Notes: generated by a model from the letters alone, not told the origin. A stretch of DNA of 54,584 nucleotides from Oscillibacter valericigenes (GCF_021531315.1 NZ_JAFBIQ010000015.1:1-54584), one strand, 5' to 3'. Counted from the first letter of the stretch, positions 8,046 through 15,960 are shown. Translations and numbers: made by a program.

Positions 8046-8228
8046 TCGCCGCAACTGCCCTTTTGGGGCCATTGGCGTACAAAGCGGACAATCGCAAGAA
8101 AAAATAATGAAAAAGGAGGACAGCCGGAATCATGCCCCCGGAAACCGGGTGGCAGATTGTTCCGGCTTTTGTATGCCTATGAAACATGACAAACCTATTT
8201 TTTAATCAGATTCCGGCTAACAAACTAT

Positions 8229-8369
8229 ATGGCATTTTTTGAACAGGCAATCACCGTTCTTCAGACCCTCGTTATCGCGCTCGGTGCCGGTCTTGGTATC
8301 TGGGGCGTCATCAACCTGCTGGAAGGTTACGGAAACGACAACCCTGGTGCAAATGCTCATGTACGGTAA
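8229..8369 (+). pseudogene. Maff2-family membrane protein, C-terminally truncated
   Basis: ATG at 8229 encodes 46 residues beginning 'MAFFEQAITVLQTL' and continuing 'ALGAGLGIWGVINLLEGYG'. This is the conserved start of Maff2 proteins, small TrbC/VirB2-like membrane proteins of Tn1549-like elements. The frame leaves the family at 'NDNPGANAHV' and stops, losing the second membrane segment. A short reading frame just upstream (8107-8205, ending 'MKHDKPIF') may be another remnant of the same transfer region. Confidence 0.68.
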
Positions 8370-8687
8370 GGAAGCAAGCAACCGAAAACAAGAGATAGAC
8401 CGCCAGCACTACACTATTCCGAACCAAAGACCAAAAGATAAGCATTGTGGGAAAATCTAAACTTTTGGATTTTCCTACAATGCCAACTACGGCGGAATCC
8501 CTCCCACTCCTTATATCTTTCTGTATACATTGAATTTGTATTTAGTAAAATGCAGACAACACCACGGATCGGCTTTTGGTTGGACAATTCCAACCAAACA
8601 CCACAGCAGACAGCAGAAAACATTCTGAACGCTAGGAAGCCGGTATGATTGTTACATATAAGGGGAAGAAAAATTTCTTTTAGGTAC
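8370..8687. other. Gene-free interval with one strong hairpin
   Basis: No credible gene is seen. The interval holds a 16-bp stem with one wobble (8442-8457 with 8468-8483, 10-nt loop) without a T tract. A short frame near 8550-8648 ('GFWLDNSNQTPQQTAENIL') looks like the tail of a lost gene. It links the Maff2 remnant to the tet(W) promoter. Confidence 0.6.
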
Positions 8688-8716
8688 TTGCTTTCCTAAA
8701 ACTGATGTGATACAAT
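8688..8716 (+). promoter_or_regulatory. tet(W) promoter
   Basis: TTGCTT at 8688-8693, a 17-bp spacer and TACAAT at 8711-8716, followed by AAGGAG and the leader ORF. The position relative to the leader peptide matches the tet(M)/tet(W) control region. Confidence 0.75.
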
Positions 8717-8744
8717 GATTTAATCCAGAAAAGGAGTAAAAAAT

Positions 8745-8768
8745 ATGCGGCAAGGTATTCTTAAATAA
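8745..8768 (+). CDS. tet(W) leader peptide
   Basis: A 7-residue frame (MRQGILK) has AAGGAG nine bases upstream. In tet(M)-type genes a short leader of this kind, followed by alternative stem-loops, couples ribosome movement to read-through into the resistance gene. The segment covering the leader's end (GTATTCTTAAAT) is complementary to ATTTAAGAATAC near 8841-8853, so the leader RNA can form an early stem. Confidence 0.7.
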   Translation: MRQGILK

Positions 8769-8936
8769 AACTATAATCAAATAGTGGGAACAAAGGATTA
8801 TGATAGCTCCTTTTGTAGGGGCTTAGTTTTTTGTACCCAATTTAAGAATACTTTTGCCTTATCAATTTTGACATATCCCCAAAAACAGCAATCACAAACA
8901 GGTGTATGCTGTATATGTGTATGTCCGCAACTTATA

Positions 8937-8975
8937 ATCCCCAGTGGTAAAAGTATTTTACTGCTGGGGATTTTT
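8937..8975 (+). terminator. Attenuator terminator in the tet(W) leader
   Basis: A stem built from ATCCCCAG and CTGGGGAT, with an inner AAAA/TTTT extension, is followed by TTTTT. It ends 35 bases before the tet(W) start codon. With the leader peptide it is expected to stop transcription unless tetracycline slows the leading ribosomes, by analogy with tet(M). Confidence 0.8.
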
Positions 8976-9009
8976 ATGCCCTTTGGGGCTGTAAAGGGAG
9001 GACAATCAC

Positions 9010-10929
9010 ATGAAAATAATCAATATTGGAATTCTTGCCCATGTAGACGCTGGAAAGACGACCTTGACGGAGAGCCTGCTATATGCCAGCGGAGCCATTT
9101 CAGAACCGGGGAGCGTCGAAAAAGGGACAACGAGGACGGACACCATGTTTTTGGAGCGGCAGCGTGGGATTACCATTCAAGCGGCAGTCACTTCCTTCCA
9201 GTGGCACAGATGTAAAGTTAACATTGTGGATACGCCCGGCCACATGGATTTTTTGGCGGAGGTGTACCGCTCTTTGGCTGTTTTAGATGGGGCCATCTTG
9301 GTGATCTCCGCTAAAGATGGCGTGCAGGCCCAGACCCGTATTCTGTTCCATGCCCTGCGGAAAATGAACATTCCCACCGTTATCTTTATCAACAAGATCG
9401 ACCAGGCTGGCGTTGATTTGCAGAGCGTGGTTCAGTCTGTTCGGGATAAGCTCTCCGCCGATATTATCATCAAGCAGACGGTGTCGCTGTCCCCGGAAAT
9501 AGTCCTGGAGGAAAATACCGACATAGAAGCATGGGATGCGGTCATCGAAAATAACGATGAATTATTGGAAAAGTATATCGCAGGAGAACCAATCAGCCGG
9601 GAAAAACTTGCGCGGGAGGAACAGCAGCGGGTTCAAGACGCCTCCCTGTTCCCAGTCTATCATGGCAGCGCCAAAAATGGCCTTGGCATTCAACCGTTGA
9701 TGGATGCGGTGACAGGGCTGTTCCAACCGATTGGGGAACAGGGGGGCGCCGCCCTATGCGGCAGCGTTTTCAAGGTTGAGTACACCGATTGCGGCCAGCG
9801 GCGTGTCTATCTACGGTTATACAGCGGAACGCTGCGCCTGCGGGATACGGTGGCCCTGGCCGGGAGAGAAAAGCTGAAAATCACAGAGATGCGTATTCCA
9901 TCCAAAGGGGAAATTGTTCGGACAGACACCGCTTATCAGGGTGAAATTGTTATCCTTCCCAGCGACAGCGTGAGGTTAAACGATGTATTAGGGGACCAAA
10001 CCCGGCTCCCTCGTAAAAGGTGGCGCGAGGACCCCCTCCCCATGCTGCGGACGACGATTGCGCCGAAAACGGCAGCGCAAAGAGAACGGCTGCTGGACGC
10101 TCTTACGCAACTTGCGGATACTGACCCGCTTTTGCGTTGCGAAGTGGATTCCATCACCCATGAGATCATTCTTTCTTTTTTGGGCCGGGTGCAGTTGGAG
10201 GTTGTTTCCGCTTTGCTGTCGGAAAAATACAAGCTTGAAACAGTGGTAAAGGAACCCTCCGTCATTTATATGGAGCGGCCGCTCAAAGCAGCCAGCCACA
10301 CCATCCATATCGAGGTGCCGCCCAACCCGTTTTGGGCATCCATAGGACTGTCTGTTACACCACTCTCGCTTGGCTCCGGTGTACAATACGAGAGCCGGGT
10401 TTCGCTGGGATACTTGAACCAGAGTTTTCAAAACGCTGTCAGGGATGGTATCCGTTACGGGCTGGAGCAGGGCTTGTTCGGCTGGAACGTAACGGACTGT
10501 AAGATTTGCTTTGAATACGGGCTTTATTACAGTCCGGTCAGCACGCCGGCGGACTTCCGCTCATTGGCCCCGATTGTATTGGAACAGGCATTGAAGGAAT
10601 CGGGGACGCAGCTGCTGGAACCTTATCTCTCCTTCATCCTCTATGCGCCCCAGGAATACCTTTCCAGGGCTTATCATGATGCACCGAAATACTGTGCCAC
10701 CATCGAAACGGCCCAGGTAAAAAAGGATGAAGTTGTCTTTACTGGCGAGATTCCCGCCCGCTGTATACAGGCATACCGTACTGATCTGGCCTTTTACACC
10801 AACGGGCGGAGTGTGTGCCTGACGGAACTGAAAGGGTATCAGGCCACTGTCGGCGAGCCAATCATCCAGCCCCGTCGTCCAAACAGCCGTTTGGATAAGG
10901 TGCGCCATATGTTTCAGAAGGTAATGTAA
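9010..10929 (+). CDS. tetW: Ribosomal protection tetracycline resistance protein Tet(W)
   Basis: This 639-residue EF-G-like GTPase has the length and sequence of Tet(W) as I recall it. The G-domain motifs are all present: 'AHVDAGKTT' (G1), 'DTPGH' (G3) and 'NKID' (G4), with the switch I region '[12 protein letters not shown]'. EF-G-like domains II-V follow, and the C-terminus is '[10 protein letters not shown]'. It binds the ribosome, displaces tetracycline from the A site by GTP hydrolysis and releases it. The start has GGGAGG nine bases upstream. Its flanks are fragments of several elements, so it arrived by transfer and its original carrier has decayed. Confidence 0.95.
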   Translation: MKIINIGILAHVDAGKTTLTESLLYASGAISEPGSVEKGTTRTDTMFLERQRGITIQAAVTSFQWHRCKVNIVDTPGHMDFLAEVYRSLAVLDGAILVISAKDGVQAQTRILFHALRKMNIPTVIFINKIDQAGVDLQSVVQSVRDKLSADIIIKQTVSLSPEIVLEENTDIEAWDAVIENNDELLEKYIAGEPISREKLAREEQQRVQDASLFPVYHGSAKNGLGIQPLMDAVTGLFQPIGEQGGAALCGSVFKVEYTDCGQRRVYLRLYSGTLRLRDTVALAGREKLKITEMRIPSKGEIVRTDTAYQGEIVILPSDSVRLNDVLGDQTRLPRKRWREDPLPMLRTTIAPKTAAQRERLLDALTQLADTDPLLRCEVDSITHEIILSFLGRVQLEVVSALLSEKYKLETVVKEPSVIYMERPLKAASHTIHIEVPPNPFWASIGLSVTPLSLGSGVQYESRVSLGYLNQSFQNAVRDGIRYGLEQGLFGWNVTDCKICFEYGLYYSPVSTPADFRSLAPIVLEQALKESGTQLLEPYLSFILYAPQEYLSRAYHDAPKYCATIETAQVKKDEVVFTGEIPARCIQAYRTDLAFYTNGRSVCLTELKGYQATVGEPIIQPRRPNSRLDKVRHMFQKVM

Positions 10930-10979
10930 AGATACATAATCGTCAAGACGGCAACAATCAGAAGTTATGGAGGGTAACA

Positions 10980-11159
10980 ATGGAATATAGTAAGGAAGAT
11001 TTAATGGAAGCAAAAAAGCAAATTTGGGGAGTGGGAGAGAACATGGGAACAGAGGAAAGTAAAAAAATCTGGGAGGAGAACGCACAATTTTGGGATAATG
11101 CAATGGGTGACGAATGCGTCGTACTGATGTTGTATTCTTTCCTTGTCGGAAGAAGATAG
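10980..11159 (+). pseudogene. Chimeric short ORF made from two gene starts
   Basis: A 59-codon frame has GGAGGG upstream. It starts 'MEYSKEDLMEAKKQI', which resembles the start of a small protein often found after tet(W)/tet(O)-type genes. It then changes to 'MGTEESKKIWEENAQFWDN', which resembles the N-terminus of a class I SAM-dependent methyltransferase, and ends in an unrelated 14-residue tail. It is best read as two truncated genes joined in frame. No function is proposed. Confidence 0.5.
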
Positions 11160-11560
11160 CTCCATAGAGTTCACCTCCTTCCCGCGTGGAGTAGAGGACG
11201 GGAGTTAAGGGCTTGTCCTCTCTGCCCCTTTCGCTCCGTACCCGTTCGGGAGATGGCTCTTGAGTGCGCTTTTCAGAAAAAAGTTGAAAAAAGCAAAATG
11301 CGCCCGTCCGCAAGACGCGGACGGGCGCAAAGGAAATGTAAGCAGTAGCTAAATGTATTGACAGTTCACATTCATAGCCGGAATATCCCGCTTGCGGAGC
11401 ATAGCTTTTTTTGACCGCAAAGCATTAGGCGGGTTACAGTAAATAAAAATGGACACGGCGATACCTCCCCGATACCGCCGTATCCTTAAAAAAGGGCGAC
11501 TTTAATACACTACCCGCAATCCATTCTATAATAGGGAACAGCGGCTTTTGCGCAATATTA
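11160..11560. other. Gene-free interval after tet(W)
   Basis: I see no credible gene. A 12-bp GC-rich stem (11300-11311 with 11317-11328) is followed on the minus strand by ATTTTGCTTTTTT, so it would terminate leftward transcription. The rest is low-complexity flank with mobile-element character. Confidence 0.55.
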
Positions 11561-11611
11561 AATAAAAAAGCCGATAACACATAGGTTTTTTGACCTAATG
11601 CGTTATCGGCT
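11561..11611 (-). terminator. Terminator of the rRNA-methyltransferase-like operon
   Basis: AGCCGATAAC (11569-11578) pairs with GTTATCGGCT (11602-11611), with an inner AGGT/ACCT stem. On the minus strand the hairpin is followed by TTTTTT. It lies 28 bases beyond the stop of the RlmN/Cfr-like gene. Confidence 0.85.
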
Positions 11612-11638
11612 CTGCGTCTATGCGTCTGGCACTTTTAA

Positions 11639-12622
11639 TCATTTTTTTTTGAATTTATTATATGTGTTAGCTAACTGTCCACAAGCCGCGTTAATCTCTC
11701 TGCCATGAGAAACTCTCATAGTAACTTCAAGTCCTGCTTGCTCTAATTGATGTTTGAATGCAACTATTTCCCGTTTCTGTGGTGCTTTAATTCTTGAATT
11801 GCTTGTTGGGTTGTATTGTAACACGTTAATCATAACTTTTTTGCCCCGAAACCATTTTGCAAGTTGTCTTACATCTGAGGGCCGGTCATTTATACCCGGT
11901 AAAAGCAAATACGCAAAGACAATTTTGCGATTATGCCTTTCAGAATAGGATAAGGCTTGCTTAACAACATCTTCAATAGCATATATGCGCATGTGAGGAA
12001 TAATACGATTTCTTGCAGATTGTGTTGCTGCGTGTAAAGATATTGTCAACTGAATTTTAAGATGTTCCTCGCGCAATTTTTTTAATTGATCGACCGGACC
12101 AACTGTTGATATGGTAATGCCGTCGGTTGGAAAGTTGAGCCCATATCTATCTCGGAGAATATGGATTGCTTTTATCAAGTTGTCATAATTGAATAAGGGT
12201 TCTCCCATACCCATAAAAACGATGCGGTTTACTTTTCGACGCAATAATATAACCTGTTGTACTATTTCTGACGGCGTCAGATTACGAACAAAGCCATTGC
12301 GCCCGGATTCACAAAAAATACAGCCAACAGGACAACCGACTTGTGTACTCACGCAAACAGTTCCACCATCTCGTCGCTTGATAAAAACCGTTTCAATATA
12401 TTTGTTGTCTTTCAGTTCATAAACATACTTTTCAGTATCACTACTTTTATAGATGTCTTTCACCAGCATTGATAGATTTTTTTTGCGTGGGGCTTGCTTA
12501 TATAATTCTGAATATAAGGCTTTTGCTTCATTTTCTCCAATAACTTCCGACATTTCTTTATAAGTAAATCCGTACGGGTCATTCCGTACTTCCGCAGGCG
12601 TATATTTAGGTAAACGTTTCAT
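11639..12622 (-). CDS. Radical SAM RlmN/Cfr-family 23S rRNA methyltransferase-like protein
   Basis: This 327-residue protein has the radical SAM cluster motif in 'GCPVGCIFCESG' (C-x3-C-x2-C), the family segment 'FMGMGEPLFNYD', the SAM-site 'ISLHAATQSARNRIIPH' and the catalytic Cys region 'INAACGQLA', which matches the methyl-carrying Cys of RlmN and Cfr. 'STQVGC' and 'FVRNLTPSEIV' look closer to RlmN than to classical Cfr, but the N-terminal domain is unlike housekeeping RlmN. RlmN makes C2-methyl-A2503 and Cfr C8-methyl-A2503 in 23S rRNA; which carbon is modified here cannot be read. It lies 39 bases after the RlmA-like gene, probably in one leader-controlled operon. A resistance role is inferred. 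Confidence 0.85.
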   Translation of the reverse strand: MKRLPKYTPAEVRNDPYGFTYKEMSEVIGENEAKALYSELYKQAPRKKNLSMLVKDIYKSSDTEKYVYELKDNKYIETVFIKRRDGGTVCVSTQVGCPVGCIFCESGRNGFVRNLTPSEIVQQVILLRRKVNRIVFMGMGEPLFNYDNLIKAIHILRDRYGLNFPTDGITISTVGPVDQLKKLREEHLKIQLTISLHAATQSARNRIIPHMRIYAIEDVVKQALSYSERHNRKIVFAYLLLPGINDRPSDVRQLAKWFRGKKVMINVLQYNPTSNSRIKAPQKREIVAFKHQLEQAGLEVTMRVSHGREINAACGQLANTYNKFKKK

Positions 12623-12661
12623 TTTTATATCCTTTCTTCTAAATAAATATCAATACGCCCT

Positions 12662-13495
12662 TTAATACATTCCTATTAAAACATCAGCTTCGATTGTCAA
12701 ATGTGTGAGAGTACGCCAATCAACGCAATCTTTTTCAACGCAAAAGAGAAGCGGCGTCATTTCAATAAACGACATTCTTTGTTCTGATGACAACTGTACG
12801 GTGGCTGAAACCGTTTCTCTTGAAATGGTTTTAAGATATTTCTCAAAATATTCAACGACAGACTCATTTGAATAATCTGGATTTTTCAAGTGTGCTTGCA
12901 CTTTAGTCCTGATTTCCCTCAAATGATTTTTCGTAGGAATTACTTTCACAACATATCCGTTAGGAGATAGCAATCGCTGAAATTCTTTGTAGTGTGCAGG
13001 CGAAAATATGTCTAAAATACAATCCATACTTCCGTCTTTCAAAGGGATTTTTGATAAGTCAGTAACAAACCACTTCACTGCTTTGCGCTTGTCTTTTTTT
13101 GATGCAATCTGTATTGCCTCCCTTGACAAGTCAAAGGCAAAGATGTTTCGTTCTGTTCTTTGCTGTATCTGCCTTGCATAGAAACCCTCGCCGCAACCAA
13201 CATCTAAAATGTTTCTTATAGATGGCGTATCAGAAATAAACTGTATGATTTTCTCCAACACAACATCATACATGCCATACTCCAAAATTTGGTGCCGGTT
13301 GTCAAAAGACCGCTTGCTGTAGTTGGTTTTGGGCGATGATTTTAACAACAAATTTACATACCCATATCTTGAAATATCAAAGCAATGTCCATGTCTACAA
13401 ATTAGGCTATTGCCTTGTATATCCATTGATTTTGTGCAAATTGGGCATTGAAAATAAACCTTGCTGTCTGCAAAGCGTGATAAATTATTATTCAT
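12662..13495 (-). CDS. RlmA-like 23S rRNA (guanine-N1)-methyltransferase
   Basis: This 277-residue protein has an N-terminal zinc-binding module of the RlmA type ('CPICTKSM' then 'ICRHGHCFD'), followed by a SAM-binding Rossmann domain with 'ILDVGCGEGFYARQ' (motif I) and 'DCILDIFSPAHYKEFQRLL'. RlmA(I) methylates G745 and RlmA(II)/TlrB methylates G748 in the 23S rRNA tunnel; TlrB gives tylosin resistance. This copy sits in mobile DNA, behind a leader peptide with alternative hairpins and beside an RlmN/Cfr-like gene, which suggests inducible protection against an inhibitor of the large subunit. GGAGGA lies 7 bases before the start. Substrate position and resistance are inferred. Confidence 0.85.
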   Translation of the reverse strand: MNNNLSRFADSKVYFQCPICTKSMDIQGNSLICRHGHCFDISRYGYVNLLLKSSPKTNYSKRSFDNRHQILEYGMYDVVLEKIIQFISDTPSIRNILDVGCGEGFYARQIQQRTERNIFAFDLSREAIQIASKKDKRKAVKWFVTDLSKIPLKDGSMDCILDIFSPAHYKEFQRLLSPNGYVVKVIPTKNHLREIRTKVQAHLKNPDYSNESVVEYFEKYLKTISRETVSATVQLSSEQRMSFIEMTPLLFCVEKDCVDWRTLTHLTIEADVLIGMY

Positions 13496-13512
13496 TTGTT
13501 TTTCCTCCGTAA

Positions 13513-13602
13513 TTACATCTCTGCTTCAATAAGCGAGTTATGCAATACGGATAACCGCAACATAACTCGCGGTTTTATCTTAATCTCATAAATGTAACCC
13601 AT
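13513..13602 (-). CDS. Putative regulatory leader peptide of the rRNA-methyltransferase operon
   Basis: A 29-residue frame has its own GGAGGA seven bases before the ATG (13602). It begins 'MGYIYEIKIK', ends 'LIEAEM', and stops 17 bases before the RlmA-like start. The peptide frame spans the inverted repeats described next, the same layout as drug-inducible erm and related leaders, where a stalled ribosome in the leader changes RNA folding. Coding is inferred from the ribosome-binding site and position only. Confidence 0.65.
   Translation of the reverse strand: MGYIYEIKIKPRVMLRLSVLHNSLIEAEM
13533..13574 (-). promoter_or_regulatory. Mutually exclusive hairpins (translational or transcriptional attenuator)
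   Basis: In the leftward transcript, AACCGC (13574-13569) can pair with GCGGTT (13558-13553). Alternatively GCGAGTTATG (13570-13561) can pair perfectly with CATAACTCGC (13542-13533). The two pairings use overlapping bases and cannot form together. TCCGTA, within the loop of the long hairpin, is also complementary to TACGGA at the ribosome-binding site of the RlmA-like gene. The pattern suggests control of that gene by ribosome stalling in the leader. Confidence 0.65.
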
Positions 13603-13650
13603 TGTGTTGTCCTCCAATCAATTCCGCAGTATTACTCTGCTTTTAGAAAA

Positions 13651-13679
13651 AGTATAGCACAAAACTATGAACATTTCAA
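13651..13679 (-). promoter_or_regulatory. Promoter of the leader / rRNA-methyltransferase operon
   Basis: On the minus strand, TTGAAA (13679-13674), a 17-bp spacer and TATACT (13656-13651) lie about 50 bases before the leader-peptide start codon. Confidence 0.7.
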
Positions 13680-13681
13680 CT

Positions 13682-13978
13682 CTATTTCAGCCTGTCGGCG
13701 ACGTTGCTCTCTCTGGCATACCGCCGCGCCGCTTCCCGCCGTTCCTCGCTGTATGGGGCGGTCAGACGGAAAGAGAAGCGGCCTTTCTCAATGTCAAACT
13801 CCATGCAGCCCGTTTCCGGGTCTGCGTCAGTCTGCTGGCAGATCGCCGGATAACGGCGGCTGTATGCAAGCAGACGCTTTTTCAAGGCGGTGTTGTGGGT
13901 GCGGATATGGATAAGGGGGTCTTTCTCGTCAAACCAAATATCGGTGGTCTTTTCCTGCTTGGTAAGCCCTGTTCTCAT
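13682..13978 (-). CDS. Small conserved protein of Tn1549-like elements
   Basis: This 98-residue protein has AAAGGAG before the ATG. It contains 'WFDEKDPLIHIRTHNTALKK' and 'YSEERREAARRYARESN'; it is soluble and charged, with no membrane segment. I recognise it only as a type of small protein that accompanies TnpW and serine recombinases in Firmicutes elements. Its function is unknown. It ends inside the -35 region of the leftward rRNA-methyltransferase operon, which is thus packed directly behind it. A hairpin (GCCCCT/AGGGGC, about 13993-14017) lies just upstream of its ribosome-binding site. Confidence 0.65.
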   Translation of the reverse strand: MRTGLTKQEKTTDIWFDEKDPLIHIRTHNTALKKRLLAYSRRYPAICQQTDADPETGCMEFDIEKGRFSFRLTAPYSEERREAARRYARESNVADRLK

Positions 13979-14112
13979 GCAAACTCCTTTCTGTGCCCCT
14001 GTTACGCAATAGGGGCATTTTTCGGGTGTTTTCTCCGGCTCTTGACTTGGAGAAAACGGCGTTTTTGACGATAAAAACCGCCCGGACGTGGAATGTATCG
14101 TCGGGGCGGCTG

Positions 14113-14328
14113 TTATCGCAAGATTTCCGATTTTTCCGGCTCTTGACCGTCAGACGCAGATAAACACGAACTGTCGGCAAGTATCGTCTTGAGCAGCTTG
14201 TCACGGAATGTTTCTGTGCTGCTGTGATTGAAAAATAACTCCGCAACAATAGTCTGCCCGTTTCTCTGCGTCGTGATAATACTGTCGGGGTTCCGGGGCG
14301 CGGTGGGCGTCCCGTTCTGTTCTGTCAT
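14113..14328 (-). CDS. TnpW-like transposon-encoded protein
   Basis: This 71-residue protein contains 'TIVAELFFNHSSTETFRDKL', characteristic of the TnpW family found next to large serine recombinases in Tn4451/Tn1549-type elements. The start has AAAGGAG upstream. It follows the chimeric XRE-DUF4368 gene on the same strand, the usual position relative to a recombinase. Its role in transposition is not known; accessory DNA binding is plausible. Confidence 0.75.
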   Translation of the reverse strand: MTEQNGTPTAPRNPDSIITTQRNGQTIVAELFFNHSSTETFRDKLLKTILADSSCLSASDGQEPEKSEILR

Positions 14329-14353
14329 AGGCGGCTCCTTTCTCCGGGCGCAA

Positions 14354-14387
14354 AAGAGGGACTTCCCGTAGCCGGAAAATCCCTCTT
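14354..14387 (-). terminator. Terminator after the XRE-DUF4368 gene
   Basis: AAGAGGGA (14354-14361) pairs with TCCCTCTT (14380-14387). On the minus strand the hairpin is followed by TTTTGC. It lies between the chimeric gene and TnpW. Confidence 0.65.
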
Positions 14388-14406
14388 GGTTGTCGGTTAT
14401 TCTGTT

Positions 14407-15189
14407 TTACTGTGCGGGCTGTGCGGCGGCGGTCTGCGCCTTTCTCCTTGCCCGGTATTCCCGCGCCTTGATACGGTCATACTCCCGCTGCTTTTCAAGG
14501 TTTCGCGCCCGGTACTCCCTTGAATACTGCCGGTGATAGGCGCGGCTCTTTTCCTTTTTGGCTTCTTCGATTTCCTCCCGCATTTGCCGGATTTCCTGCT
14601 CCGTTGGCTCTGTAAGCTGTGTCACTTCGTTCTCAAATTTGCCGATATAGTTGAAATATATCCCGATGTGCTGAATGGCTTGTTTTGCCCTTTTCTTGTC
14701 GCGCTCATGCACTTCAATCCGGCTGATAAACTCGTTGAGAATGGCGGGGGTCAGGTCGGTAAAGGCAGCGTAGCGTTCCGTCAGCTTCAAAAACTTCTGC
14801 GCCCGTCCGCCCGCGTTCTCAAAAGCGGATAGCTGCTCTTGCAGCTCGGCAAGCTCCGCTTTCAGCGCATAGTATTCTTCTGAATACTTCTGCGACATTT
14901 GCTCATAGCGGTCTTGCGGGATCGTGCCGAGGGCGTTGTCCTCATAGAGCTTGTTCAGCACCTTGTCAATCTGTTCAAGGCGCGTCGTGATTTGCGGGAT
15001 TACTCTGAATATATCCTCGATGGATGTATTAAACACTTGGGCAATTTTCCACGCCAAAGAAAGAGAAGGATTATACCTGCCGTTTTCCAGATTGTAGATG
15101 GTCTCTCGGCGCACGCCCACCAACTTGGCCAACTCAGCCTGGGTCATCCCCCGATTGCCGCGGTATTCTTTGATTCGGTTCTCGGTCAT
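14407..15189 (-). CDS. Chimeric XRE-type regulator fused to serine-recombinase C-terminal DUF4368 region
   Basis: Residues 1-63 are a complete small XRE/Cro helix-turn-helix protein ('MTQAELAKLVGVRRETIYNL', ending 'TSIEDIFRVI'). From residue 64 the sequence is the coiled-coil and DUF4368 C-terminus of a Tn4451/Tn1549-type serine recombinase ('RLEQIDKVLNKLYEDNALG', 'FISRIEVHERDKKRAKQAIQ', and a basic 'YRARN...EYRARRK' tail). The catalytic resolvase domain is absent. GGAGGTG precedes the start. A deletion probably joined a promoter-proximal XRE gene in frame to a recombinase tail. The product could still bind DNA, but it cannot recombine it. Confidence 0.8.
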   Translation of the reverse strand: MTENRIKEYRGNRGMTQAELAKLVGVRRETIYNLENGRYNPSLSLAWKIAQVFNTSIEDIFRVIPQITTRLEQIDKVLNKLYEDNALGTIPQDRYEQMSQKYSEEYYALKAELAELQEQLSAFENAGGRAQKFLKLTERYAAFTDLTPAILNEFISRIEVHERDKKRAKQAIQHIGIYFNYIGKFENEVTQLTEPTEQEIRQMREEIEEAKKEKSRAYHRQYSREYRARNLEKQREYDRIKAREYRARRKAQTAAAQPAQ

Positions 15190-15504
15190 CTCTGCACCTC
15201 CGCGTCATTATTGGCTTTCCGAGCAGAAAAGTGTGGTGCATTTCGCTCATGATAAAATCATACCACAGATCTTTTATTAAATCTACTGAACACCAATAAA
15301 ACGAGGAAAATGGAACAGGGCATCGGTGCATCAGACGCATCGATGCCCTGTGGGTTATGAATAGAGCAAAACTCCTCTGTCCCAGGAAAAAGAGGATTTG
15401 ACGAAAGTATCTCCCACTTCAACTGCTTTAGCAGGGGTTAGGGATCGTACATTTTTTCTAAGCTTACCCCCGAAAACGGTGTGAGTAGGTAATTGCACTA
15501 TTTT
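15190..15504. other. Gene-free interval between the chimeric gene and the SLOG gene
   Basis: A 15-bp imperfect hairpin (ACAGGGCATCG... 15315-15329 with 15337-15351) is present without a T tract. The start side of the chimeric gene supplies the ribosome-binding site near 15195-15201. No other gene is visible. Confidence 0.5.
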
Positions 15505-15960
15505 TCAGTTTTTGGTATTCATCATTGATGCGATATTGATGACCCGTTTCATTTTCTTCTCCGCCAGTTCTGCAAACTGCGCCGCGCCGCCCCAGGAATG
15601 GGTGATGTAGGTTACGGCCATATCCGATTCCCGGATCATCCACTTGTTTCTCCAGGAGATAGCGTACCGGGGAGGTACAGATTCCAGCCCCTCCGGATAG
15701 AGCGTTTCCAGCGGCTCGTATGTAGGCCATTCTTCCTTGGCTCCAGGCATATAGGCCAGAACGACATTGTAGGTGATGTGCGGATACTTTTCCTTCAGCA
15801 TCCGCAGCGAGTACAGAACGATACTGTCAAATCCACCCTGATTACCTACCAGAAAGGAATCAACACCCTCTGAGATTAGCTCCGTCAGCACAGCTGTCAG
15901 GCGCTCTTTAATATCATGTGGAACATCCTTATGTCCAAAGAAACAACAAACCATATCCAT
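15505..15960 (-). CDS. SLOG-family (DprA/LOG-like Rossmann) protein
   Basis: This 151-residue protein has 'CCFFGHKDVP' near the N-terminus, 'FLVGNQGGFDSIVLYSLRML' and 'DMAVTYITHSWGGAAQFAELA'. That is the pattern of SLOG-superfamily proteins, Rossmann-like folds that bind nucleotides or nucleotide-derived ligands. Members occur in mobile elements and defence loci, but this subgroup has no settled function. The ribosome-binding site is weak (GGCGAG), and ATG 15954 is an alternative start. It is transcribed away from the XRE gene at 16148. Confidence 0.7.
   Translation of the reverse strand: MDMVCCFFGHKDVPHDIKERLTAVLTELISEGVDSFLVGNQGGFDSIVLYSLRMLKEKYPHITYNVVLAYMPGAKEEWPTYEPLETLYPEGLESVPPRYAISWRNKWMIRESDMAVTYITHSWGGAAQFAELAEKKMKRVINIASMMNTKN

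Noticed and set aside
11161..11313. Protein-coding frame on the minus strand after tet(W)
   Set aside because: The product is basic and low-complexity with no ribosome-binding site, and it spans a terminator hairpin.
11639..12622. Firm call of cfr for the radical SAM gene
   Set aside because: The cluster region ('STQVGC', 'NGFVRNLT') reads more like RlmN than the classical Cfr 'SSQCGC...GLKKNLT', and C2 versus C8 specificity cannot be read from sequence by eye. The gene symbol is left blank.
13929..14249. Minus-strand frame overlapping TnpW
   Set aside because: It overlaps TnpW and the next small gene in another frame; both of those have good ribosome-binding sites.
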